A DNA stretch of 54,546 nt, taken from assembly GCA_948514155.1 (NCBI GenBank), contig CAOQYA010000006.1:1-54546 (forward strand). The letters run 5' to 3'. Each line of letters opens with the position of its first letter. The first letter of the stretch is position 1. Position numbers and translations under genes: made by a program. The DNA comes from an uncultured Eubacteriales bacterium (lineage in GTDB: Bacteria > Bacillota > Clostridia > Christensenellales > UBA1242). This document shows, piece by piece, positions 48,059 through 54,546 of this stretch. The notes under the pieces are model-generated. The model was not told the origin of the DNA, did not search any database, and saw only the letters and a program-made list of their open reading frames with translations.

Positions 48059-48511
48059 ATGAAAAAGTTGGCGGTTTTTTTATTGGTGGGGGCGCTTTCG
48101 CTTTGCGGGCTGTTCATTCCCAAAACAAGCATATTTGAAATTGAGGCGGAAGAATATTCTTTTGTGACTACTGCCCAAGCGGCAGAGGAGGCGGGGCTTG
48201 AATATTTCGAAAATGGGGGCGATGTTATCGCGACTACGCCCGAGCGAGCGAAGGCTGAAGAGTTTTACAAAAAGTTTTCACCAAAGTGCGTCGTTATGAA
48301 AATGGGCAGCGAAAAACTTGATAGCGTTAAGAAATTTCTGAAAATCTCGCAAAGTTATACACAAAAGTTACAAAACAAGGAAATTATTTATGCTTACACA
48401 AGTCTTTTCCCAGATTGCGAATTTGTGGAGGGGAAGAAGATTAATGCTCAACTTGTTTGCGAGGGCGAAAGACTGATTGTTGGCTTTCCAGTGATTATGA
48501 CAGGCTATTAA
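48059..48511 (+). CDS. hypothetical exported protein
   Basis: 150 residues with a signal peptide (about 1-22; cleavage near IFEIEAEE) and a mixed alpha/beta domain. The C-terminus reads LVCEGERLIVGFPVIMTGY. I considered YwmB-type sporulation proteins but cannot support it. AATAAT ends 6 bases before the ATG and no ribosome site is seen, so it seems separately transcribed as a leaderless mRNA although it lies 27 bases after the preceding gene. Confidence 0.6.
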   Translation: MKKLAVFLLVGALSLCGLFIPKTSIFEIEAEEYSFVTTAQAAEEAGLEYFENGGDVIATTPERAKAEEFYKKFSPKCVVMKMGSEKLDSVKKFLKISQSYTQKLQNKEIIYAYTSLFPDCEFVEGKKINAQLVCEGERLIVGFPVIMTGY

Positions 48512-48572
48512 ATTTAAAAAAGTATGTATATAAAAATTTTTAGTGTCAATAAAGAGGGCAAGGAGGAAAAAC

Positions 48573-49148
48573 ATGGAAATCAAAAAGGAAAACAAAATCG
48601 CTACATTCTTTAAAAGGTTCGGCGCATACATCGTGGCCGCTATTGTGGTGCTCATTATTGCAGCAGCGGCAACTGTGGCGGGAGTGTTGACAAACAGAAA
48701 GCAGCCGTCGCAAGAAGTTACAACAACGCCGCTTGTGTTCGGTCTTCCAACGACCAACGCGTCTGTTATTAAAGACTTCTCGGACACAAAACTTCAGTTC
48801 AACGAAACCTTGAAGAAATGGGAAGCGCACTTCTCTGTTGACCTTGCAGGCGAAGACCCGACCGTTATGTCTGTGCTTGACGGAACTGTGACAGATGTGT
48901 TCTATAAATACATGGACGGCTACACTGTGACAATCGCACACGACCAAGGCTTTGTTAGCGTCTACACTTCGCTCGACGAGAATGTTGATGTGAAGAAGGG
49001 CGACAAAGTGACCAAGGGTCAGAAAATTGGCAAGATGTCAACTTCGGCAGCAGGCGAGTCCTCATATGGCGCGCACTTAGACTTTTCTTTATATCAAAAT
49101 GGCAAATCTGTAGACCCAAACAACTATATTTCTCTTCAAAACAAATAA
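48573..49148 (+). CDS. SpoIIQ-like membrane-anchored LytM/M23 protein, degenerate metal site
   Basis: 191 residues from ATG 48573 with AAGGAGG upstream. One transmembrane helix (about 17-40) and a LytM domain (about 75-185). M23 endopeptidases need HxxxD, a YxH helper and HxH. Here H86-F-S-V-D90 is present, but the helper His is Ser (VYTSL, about 131-134) and the last motif is H168-L-D170, so a zinc ligand is lost. This suggests a non-catalytic scaffold, like B. subtilis SpoIIQ, which spans the forespore membrane and binds SpoIIIAH. Nearby spoIIID supports a sporulation role. Confidence 0.78.
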   Translation: MEIKKENKIATFFKRFGAYIVAAIVVLIIAAAATVAGVLTNRKQPSQEVTTTPLVFGLPTTNASVIKDFSDTKLQFNETLKKWEAHFSVDLAGEDPTVMSVLDGTVTDVFYKYMDGYTVTIAHDQGFVSVYTSLDENVDVKKGDKVTKGQKIGKMSTSAAGESSYGAHLDFSLYQNGKSVDPNNYISLQNK

Positions 49149-49154
49149 AATTGC

Positions 49155-49184
49155 TTGTTTTTCCTTCCGCGAATGTGATATAAT
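49155..49184 (+). promoter_or_regulatory. promoter of acpP
   Basis: TTGTTT at 49155-49160, 18-base spacer, TATAAT at 49179-49184 with TGA in front (extended -10); GGAGG and ATG at 49202 follow. Confidence 0.8.
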
Positions 49185-49201
49185 AGACGCGTGGAGGAAA
49201 T

Positions 49202-49423
49202 ATGAAAGAGAAAGTTAAAGCGCTTATTGCCGAGCAACTTTGCATTTCACCGGACGATATTTCAGACGAGGCAGACATCGTTCACGACCTTGGCGCAGAC
49301 TCGCTTGATGTTGTGGAAATGCTTATGACTCTTGAAGACGAATTTGGCATTAAACTTAAAGACGACGAAGTTAATAAAATTCGCTCGGTGAAAGCGATTT
49401 GTGAGATAATAGAGAAAAAGTAA
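49202..49423 (+). CDS. acpP: acyl carrier protein
   Basis: 73 residues, slightly shorter than the usual 77. The DSL motif in LGADSLDVVEML carries Ser34, the site of 4'-phosphopantetheine. Carries acyl chains in fatty-acid synthesis. The protein is acidic and four-helical as expected. Own extended -10 promoter, strong GGAGG site, and a terminator make it a stand-alone gene; no fab gene is in the window, so it could also be a dedicated carrier for another acyl or polyketide-type pathway. Confidence 0.93.
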   Translation: MKEKVKALIAEQLCISPDDISDEADIVHDLGADSLDVVEMLMTLEDEFGIKLKDDEVNKIRSVKAICEIIEKK

Positions 49424-49448
49424 AAAAGGCGGAGAGTTCCGCTTTTTT
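49422..49448 (+). terminator. intrinsic terminator of acpP
   Basis: GCGGA-GAGT-TCCGC stem with A-run before and TTTTTT after, starting at the stop codon. Confidence 0.9.
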
Positions 49449-49524
49449 GTTGCCACTAAAATGCGCAAAATTTTGACATAAAACGACAAATTTCCGAATA
49501 GTTTACTCTAAGGAGGAATTTGCC

Positions 49525-49773
49525 GTGAAAGAAGATATCACGAAAAGGGTTATGCTCGAGGCCGAATATATTATCTCAACCCACAGCACCTTAAGACAAA
49601 CGGCTCACCTTTTTGGAGTTAGCAAAAGCACTGTGCATGTTGATATGTCCGAGAGGCTGAAGAAAATTAACTCCAAGAAATATCAAAAAATAGAGAAAAT
49701 TTTAAACATCAACTTTTCCGAAAAACACCTGCGCGGCGGGCAGGCAACAAAGGAAAAATATCTTGCTGGGTGA
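49525..49773 (+). CDS. spoIIID: sporulation transcriptional regulator SpoIIID
   Basis: 82 residues, the family's normal length. DNA-binding regulator that tunes mother-cell sigma-E genes during sporulation. The helix-turn-helix TLRQTAHLFGVSKSTVHVDM (about 22-41) and the stretch LKKINSKKYQKIEKILNINFSEKHLRGGQATKEKY are typical. It starts at GTG (49525) with AGGAGG 8 bases upstream. Own transcription unit with terminator. This gene strongly supports an endospore-forming host. Confidence 0.95.
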   Translation: MKEDITKRVMLEAEYIISTHSTLRQTAHLFGVSKSTVHVDMSERLKKINSKKYQKIEKILNINFSEKHLRGGQATKEKYLAG

Positions 49774-49776
49774 AAG

Positions 49777-49810
49777 AAAAAATCGTTCTTGAAAAGAGAA
49801 CGATTTTTTT
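49777..49810 (+). terminator. intrinsic terminator of spoIIID
   Basis: AATCGTTCT-TGAAAAG-AGAACGATT stem with T-run; very AT-rich DNA follows to the end of ttcA. Confidence 0.9.
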
Positions 49811-49889
49811 AATTTAAAAAAATATATAAAAATATTAAAAAATATAATAAAAAATTCAATTATTTTCTTATTTTTTTATTAAAAATTAA

Positions 49890-50603
49890 TTAATTATTAT
49901 TTTTCCATAAATTATATCTTTCGGGATGCGTGAGAGCGTTAAATATTTTTTCCTTGCAATTAGGATAAATATTATTTAATTTTTCTAATATTTTTTTCGC
50001 ATTTTCTCGCTCCGAAAAATGATCTTTTGGACAAACATTTTTAAGCGTCGGAAAATCTTTAGAAGCGGCAATTATTTGTTTCTCCTCGCAAAGCAGCATT
50101 GGTCGAATGACAGTCAGTTCTGTGCGCGAAAGATAGGACGAGGGTTGCAAAACATATAGCCTGCCTTCAAAAAACATGCTCATTAAAAAAGTTTCGATAA
50201 GGTCGTCGGCATGGTGGCCGAGCGCCACCTTATTGCAGCCTTCTTCCTTTGCAGCCGTGTTTAAGAGGCCGCGACGCATGTTTGCACATAGGGAGCAGGG
50301 GTTTTTCTCCTTGCGAATGTCGAAGATTATTTCAAAAACATTCGATTTAACAAGTTTAAAAGGCACTCCGATTGATGCGCAATATTCTTCAACTGGCATA
50401 TAGTCCATTTCGCCGTTCGAAAGGTCCACGCTGATGCCAACAAGTTCAAACTCTATCCCCGAAAATTTTTGAAGGTCTCTAAGCGCTGTTAAAAGTGTCA
50501 GGCTGTCTTTTCCGCCCGAAATGCCGACGGCAATTTTGTCGCCATTTTCGATAAGTGAAAAATCGGTGATAATTTTCCTCATTTGTGACAATATTTTTCT
50601 CAT
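49890..50603 (-). CDS. ttcA: TtcA-like tRNA 2-thiocytidine synthetase
   Basis: 237-residue PP-loop ATPase that adenylates C32 of tRNA before thiolation. PP-loop SGGKDS at 29-34; C103-S-L-C106 and Cys191 match the three [4Fe-4S] ligands of TtcA; GHHADD (about 129-134) is the second conserved motif. GAGGA precedes the ATG. The gene is noticeably AT-rich in its last 30 codons, like the surrounding intergenic DNA. It stands alone, on the opposite strand from its neighbours. Related TilS/CTU1 proteins differ in lacking this Cys trio. Confidence 0.87.
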   Translation of the reverse strand: MRKILSQMRKIITDFSLIENGDKIAVGISGGKDSLTLLTALRDLQKFSGIEFELVGISVDLSNGEMDYMPVEEYCASIGVPFKLVKSNVFEIIFDIRKEKNPCSLCANMRRGLLNTAAKEEGCNKVALGHHADDLIETFLMSMFFEGRLYVLQPSSYLSRTELTVIRPMLLCEEKQIIAASKDFPTLKNVCPKDHFSERENAKKILEKLNNIYPNCKEKIFNALTHPERYNLWKNNN

Positions 50604-50677
50604 TTTTTCCTCACAATTTTAAAAATATAATAAACTAAAATTAAATATTTTGCAAGCGCTATTTAATGCTATTTTAT

Positions 50678-50706
50678 TTGACATTTTTCGCCTATATATT
50701 TATAAT
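50678..50706 (+). promoter_or_regulatory. consensus sigma-A promoter of the giant GLUG lipoprotein
   Basis: TTGACA at 50678-50683, exactly 17 bases, TATAAT at 50701-50706: a perfect consensus. The transcript would have an AT-rich 5' leader of about 80 nt before AGGAGG and the TTG start. It lies in 188 bases of very AT-rich, gene-free DNA (50604-50791). Confidence 0.93.
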
Positions 50707-50791
50707 TTTATTAAGCACAAATATATTATTTTTTTATCACGAAAATATTATAATTTTTTGTAATTTAAAAATAATAAAACAGGAGGAAATT

Positions 50792-53700
50792 TTGAAAAAT
50801 AAAATAAACAAATTTTTCGTTGCATTTTTAAGCTGCTTCCTTATCTTAGGCGGGTCGATTTTTGCCGCCTGTGGCAACGACAATAAACAAGCAAGCATTT
50901 CAGTTTCTTCTCAAGATTTTGTGAGCGAGGACTATGTTGAAATCGACCTTGGCTCGGATAAACTTTCGGCGGACATCACAGCCAGCGTGTCAGGCGCCTC
51001 GTCCGGCAGAGTGAGTGTGAATAACGACTTTCAAAGCATAGTTTCAGCATCTGCCACCTACAATGAAAAATCCAATAACACACAAATACATATCGTCGGC
51101 AAAAACGAAGGTGAGGCCGAACTTGTGCTTCGCTCATATGAAGGCGGCGCTCAAAAGATTATCAAAGTTTTTGTTTACAGCAACATCCTCGGCCTTTCGC
51201 AAAAAGAGGACAAAGCGCAATATGTTGTTCGCGGAGAGCAAACAATTTTGGATAGCGACAGATTTCTTTCCTTCCAGTCTCGCCCAAACGGCGAAAGCAA
51301 TCGCAAAGCGGTGACATGGTCGATAAGCGAAAATCAAGACGGCCTTATCTTAGACGGCAAGACAAACACACTCACAGTTGGCGAGCATGTTTCTTCGCCA
51401 ATCAAACTTATTGCAACTTCTGTTCACACAAGTTATTTCGCAGAAGTTGAACTTAACGTTATTTCGCCGATTGAATACATAAGCGTCGAGGCATCGTCCG
51501 TTCGTGATCCTAACATCTTCGACATTGAAATAGGCGAAGACGGAAAAAATTTCAACATCGTTAAAAATGACGACTCTAGCCAAGAGAGCGAGGCATATAT
51601 AAAAGTCAGCCTTCCGACCGACGAAGAGACTGAAATTGAGCCGATTGTGCTTTTAGATGGCGAGGAGGCAAAAGACAGGCTTGACATTTCTCAGCATAAC
51701 AAAATCGTCTCCGGCGGCATCACAAGCGTTATCTACAAAATTGCAGCCTCCGGCAAAGCGATTAAGCCGGAAAGTTTGCAAGTGAACTTTGAGGCAAGAT
51801 ATGTTGACTATGACTACTCGATTGCTTCCAACTCTTTCACAATCAATCTTGTGGATGTGATTAGAAATGTCAGCCTTTCCTCTAATGGCAAAGACCTTCC
51901 AAAGGGCGAGCGCGTTAACATCTATGATGTGTATGCAAGCGGCTCGGCAAATCAGTTCGGACATCCAATCGTGGCATCTTTCGGCCCAGACACAGTGGCA
52001 AACGACCAAGCCAAATACTACATTGAACTTAACATCGACCCAAGGGGAGTTGTTAAATTCTTCGACTCGCGAGGAAATCAAATTGAATTTTCGAAGAATG
52101 GCAATGTTTGGAGAAGCGCGCTTATCGAAAACTACGCTCAGATATATGTGCGGGCTGCCTCAAATACAGACCTTGAAGGTGCGTCATTTGAAAATGGACA
52201 GACCCTTTCATGTGCTTTCGCTTCGGAGCAGTCGCCAAGCGTGAACGCTGAAATCAGCCTTATCTGCAACAAAGCGCCAAGCGCCGATTTCGAACTGCAA
52301 GGAGAGAGAGAATACTTTCTTGCAACTGATAGTTTGCATAGCGTGCTGGTGGAAGTGACTGCGCCTGCTTTGAAAGATATTCCTGGCGGCATATCGCCAA
52401 TAATTATCAAAGAAAATCAGAACTTTGAACTTTCAAACTTTGTTTTTGACAATAAAACAGGAAAAATCACTTTCACAGTTTCAAACACGGTGCTCAATCT
52501 TGCGGGCGAAGGCGAAAAACTTGATGTGATAATCGCACACGAAAACGGCTTCCGCTCAAGTTCAAGTTTGAGCGTGGAGGCCTTCATTCCTCTTAAGAAT
52601 GCGGCAGTGAAAGTTGACGGACAAAGTGTTTCGGCAGTTCCAGCCACATATGTTTCGCAAAGTTATGGAAACGCAAGTTTTGCTAACTCCAGCCTTGAGA
52701 GCCTTATTATGAAATTTGGCACAAGCGCAAAGTTAACACTTAATAACAGCGCGGCAACTTCCACAACATTCAAGTTTGTTGAGGACAATGGCGCAACTGC
52801 TGACAGCGAAAACTGGCCTAGCGACATCGCAAGCACTCTTGTTGCGGGCAGGGAAAGTTTGCTTGCACAAGTGACAAGTGGGGGGCTTCTAAAACTTTCT
52901 TCTCAATCATTTAAGGGATACATGCTTGCAACTTTTGTGGGCAGAGACGAAAATCATAACGAGATAACAGCCTACAGAATTTTCTATCTTGAAAGTTACG
53001 TTTCGCCTCAAAGGCTGATGCCTAATAAGCAGAGTTTGACCCTAACGGCGCTCGACTCCATTTCGGCAGCCGACACAAAACTTGCAAGGGACAGCGTGAG
53101 TGTTTCCTTCAGGCTGGATGGCGAGGCAATATCATATGCTGACCCAAGCAATATTGTTATCTACTCAAATGCAGATAAAGCAAAAATTAGCCTCATTAAC
53201 AGAAAGGACTACAAATACTATGTTGAAAATGTGATAGTGAACAAAACAAACATCTCTTTCGATGTTGTTGCGAACTCCACCGAGGGCTTTGACCGCCTGC
53301 TCGACCAGATTGTTGTGGAATATGGGGTGTTTGGACAAACATATCCAGTTTCGATAAATCTACTCATTCAAAACGCTCGCAGAGTGGAAAAACTTGTTTG
53401 GGAGAATGCTCCGGTTGACAAGACGATTTACATCGACATGTTTGGCGAGAGCGAAATTGACAGGAATTTCCCAATTATTAGTTCAATCTTGCCGGCAAGC
53501 GCTTACAACAAAAACTTGAGATACATTTTCGTGCCAAACTCGGGCACATTGCCGGATGCTATTAAAATCAATCAGGAACTTGGCGTTGTCACATTCGGCT
53601 CAAACGCGGGCGGAACGGGAAACATCTATGCTCTTCCTGAAGACGCGATTAGAAACATCGGCGGCGAGGAGCAGATTTCCTTCTACAAAAAGGGAGCGAC

Positions 53701-54546
53701 CGAGCCGACATTGGTTAAACTTTCCGACATTGCAAGCAAGTTTAGCGAGATAATCGAGGGACATTTCTTCAGATTTGACGACAACTTGAACAGAGAGGAA
53801 ATAAGTTATAGCGACTTTATGCTTAAAATTGCAGTTGTCGTTGCAGACGGCCGCAGCGAGGCGACAGCAAAACGCATCTACAGTGCTGAGCAGCTTAAAT
53901 CGATAGCCCCTCAAATGCACTACATCCTCATGAATTCTTTGAGTGTTAAACTTGAAAGTTCGCTTGGAAACTTGACAGGCTCATTTAAAGGCGCAAGCGA
54001 AGATGTGACAATCGTGTTAGAAAGTGGCTCGAAAAGCCTTTTTGACAGCGTTTTGGCCGGCGCGAAAGTGCAAAATTTGACCTTGGCGGGAAGCGTTAGC
54101 GGACAAGGCTTTGTTGCATCGTCAAACGCGGGACTTATTGAAAATGTTGGCGTCACGGTTTATAGCGCGGGCGGAAATATTGTTCCTGGCTCAATCAGCG
54201 GCGAGCAAAGCGTTGGCGCAATTGTGGGCACAAACAGCGGCGAGATAAAGAATGTGCGCGTTGAGGGCGCGAGCGTCCTTTCAACCGGCTATGCTGGCGG
54301 GGTTGCGGGAACAAACTCCGGCTCTATCTATGGCGCAAAAGTTGAGTTCTATAAATTCGAAAGCGGTGTTAATTCTATTAAAGGAACTGAGGTCGGCGGA
54401 ATTGTTGGACTTTTAGATGGCGGCGCTGTTGAGCGCTCCTATGCTTACAACTACGTAATGGCAGAAGGCTCACCACTTGTTGGAACAAAACTTGGCGCAT
54501 TTGCCGGCAAGGTGACAGGCAGCGGCGCAAGCATCACATACAGTTT
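50792..54546 (+). CDS. giant surface lipoprotein with GLUG-type repeats, 3' end outside the window
   Basis: The frame from TTG at 50792 (AGGAGG upstream) stays open to the last base, more than 1250 codons. The protein begins MKNKINKFFVAFLSCFLILG and has lipobox IFAAC (Cys27), so it is lipid-anchored outside. Residues of about 30-1080 are a series of beta-sandwich, Big-like modules with many Ser, Asn and Thr. From about residue 1125 it changes to GLUG-like repeats (SVGAIVGTNSGEIKNVRVEG, YAGGVAGTNSGSIYGA, VGGIVGLLDGGAVERSYAY), a motif of bacterial adhesins and peptidase-associated surface proteins. It probably mediates contact with host or polymer surfaces. Because the end is missing, a C-terminal catalytic or anchoring domain may follow. 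Confidence 0.9.
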   Translation, partial: MKNKINKFFVAFLSCFLILGGSIFAACGNDNKQASISVSSQDFVSEDYVEIDLGSDKLSADITASVSGASSGRVSVNNDFQSIVSASATYNEKSNNTQIHIVGKNEGEAELVLRSYEGGAQKIIKVFVYSNILGLSQKEDKAQYVVRGEQTILDSDRFLSFQSRPNGESNRKAVTWSISENQDGLILDGKTNTLTVGEHVSSPIKLIATSVHTSYFAEVELNVISPIEYISVEASSVRDPNIFDIEIGEDGKNFNIVKNDDSSQESEAYIKVSLPTDEETEIEPIVLLDGEEAKDRLDISQHNKIVSGGITSVIYKIAASGKAIKPESLQVNFEARYVDYDYSIASNSFTINLVDVIRNVSLSSNGKDLPKGERVNIYDVYASGSANQFGHPIVASFGPDTVANDQAKYYIELNIDPRGVVKFFDSRGNQIEFSKNGNVWRSALIENYAQIYVRAASNTDLEGASFENGQTLSCAFASEQSPSVNAEISLICNKAPSADFELQGEREYFLATDSLHSVLVEVTAPALKDIPGGISPIIIKENQNFELSNFVFDNKTGKITFTVSNTVLNLAGEGEKLDVIIAHENGFRSSSSLSVEAFIPLKNAAVKVDGQSVSAVPATYVSQSYGNASFANSSLESLIMKFGTSAKLTLNNSAATSTTFKFVEDNGATADSENWPSDIASTLVAGRESLLAQVTSGGLLKLSSQSFKGYMLATFVGRDENHNEITAYRIFYLESYVSPQRLMPNKQSLTLTALDSISAADTKLARDSVSVSFRLDGEAISYADPSNIVIYSNADKAKISLINRKDYKYYVENVIVNKTNISFDVVANSTEGFDRLLDQIVVEYGVFGQTYPVSINLLIQNARRVEKLVWENAPVDKTIYIDMFGESEIDRNFPIISSILPASAYNKNLRYIFVPNSGTLPDAIKINQELGVVTFGSNAGGTGNIYALPEDAIRNIGGEEQISFYKKGATEPTLVKLSDIASKFSEIIEGHFFRFDDNLNREEISYSDFMLKIAVVVADGRSEATAKRIYSAEQLKSIAPQMHYILMNSLSVKLESSLGNLTGSFKGASEDVTIVLESGSKSLFDSVLAGAKVQNLTLAGSVSGQGFVASSNAGLIENVGVTVYSAGGNIVPGSISGEQSVGAIVGTNSGEIKNVRVEGASVLSTGYAGGVAGTNSGSIYGAKVEFYKFESGVNSIKGTEVGGIVGLLDGGAVERSYAYNYVMAEGSPLVGTKLGAFAGKVTGSGASITYS

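Noticed and set aside
1..54546. CRISPR array, rRNA operon or insertion sequence
   Set aside because: No regularly spaced 25-40 bp repeats, no rRNA signature sequence and no transposase frame were seen.

Overview
The window looks like a contig end from an uncultivated, spore-forming Bacillota (Clostridia-type) genome, probably from a gut metagenome. Evidence for this is SpoIIID, a SpoIIQ-like LytM protein, a SpoVB-like flippase, YetF/DUF421 with DUF4363, typical Gram-positive lipoproteins, and a pth-mfd-foldase lipoprotein order behind a GlmU-like gene that recalls the Bacillus/Clostridium glmU-pth-mfd neighbourhood. The core is moderately AT-rich. The first 3.7 kb are clearly more AT-rich and accessory in character. 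The lineage beyond class is a guess. Positions 1-49 are not biological: they are the end of an indexed Illumina P7 adapter with an 8-nt barcode.

Layout. 50-3964: an accessory island at a tRNA-Arg locus. It holds an unknown protein, a short-chain dehydrogenase whose catalytic Lys is Glu, and an alpha/beta hydrolase, all on the minus strand and separated by AT-rich repeats. A 3' half of tRNA-Arg lies at the left, an intact tRNA-Arg and a 5' half at the right. 4158-10274: a large M60 (mucinase-type) surface metallopeptidase, an orphan TraG/VirD4-type coupling ATPase and a small unknown gene. 10322-16357: membrane and unknown genes, a GNAT, glmS, an APH-type kinase, and a P-loop (zeta-toxin-like) protein converging on it. 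16397-21054: a heterodimeric ABC exporter and a lysophospholipase-like hydrolase. 21104-26697: tRNA-Leu, a MarR-type regulator with cysS, then recD2 with a deformylase-like gene. 26876-33442: ferritin-like protein, a very GC-rich palindromic element, amidase, XRE regulator, sugar-type symporter, lipoprotein, GtrA-like protein, membrane proteins. 33697-38578: tRNA-Glu, ComF-type phosphoribosyltransferase, AlkD-like protein, LysM peptide, SpoVB-like flippase, YetF/DUF4363. 38603-54546: a type I surface protein, glmU-like/pth/mfd, foldase lipoprotein, flippase-like membrane protein, exported proteins, SpoIIQ-like protein, acpP, spoIIID, ttcA, and a giant GLUG-repeat lipoprotein cut by the window end.

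Three patterns link the window. (1) At least eight first genes have a -10 hexamer that ends exactly 6 or 7 nt before the ATG and no Shine-Dalgarno sequence, so leaderless mRNAs appear common here. (2) All three tRNA genes are accompanied by partial copies of their own 3' end in the same orientation. The breakpoints fall in the anticodon loop (Arg) or inside the T-loop (Leu, Glu). (3) Several gene-free stretches fold on paper into multi-branched palindromes (341-445, 21604-21675, 28123-28248). Functional themes are envelope and sporulation biology (M60 protease, SpoVB, SpoIIQ, SpoIIID, LysM, foldase, GLUG protein), translation (cysS, pth, def-like, ttcA, tRNAs) and genome maintenance (recD2, mfd, AlkD).
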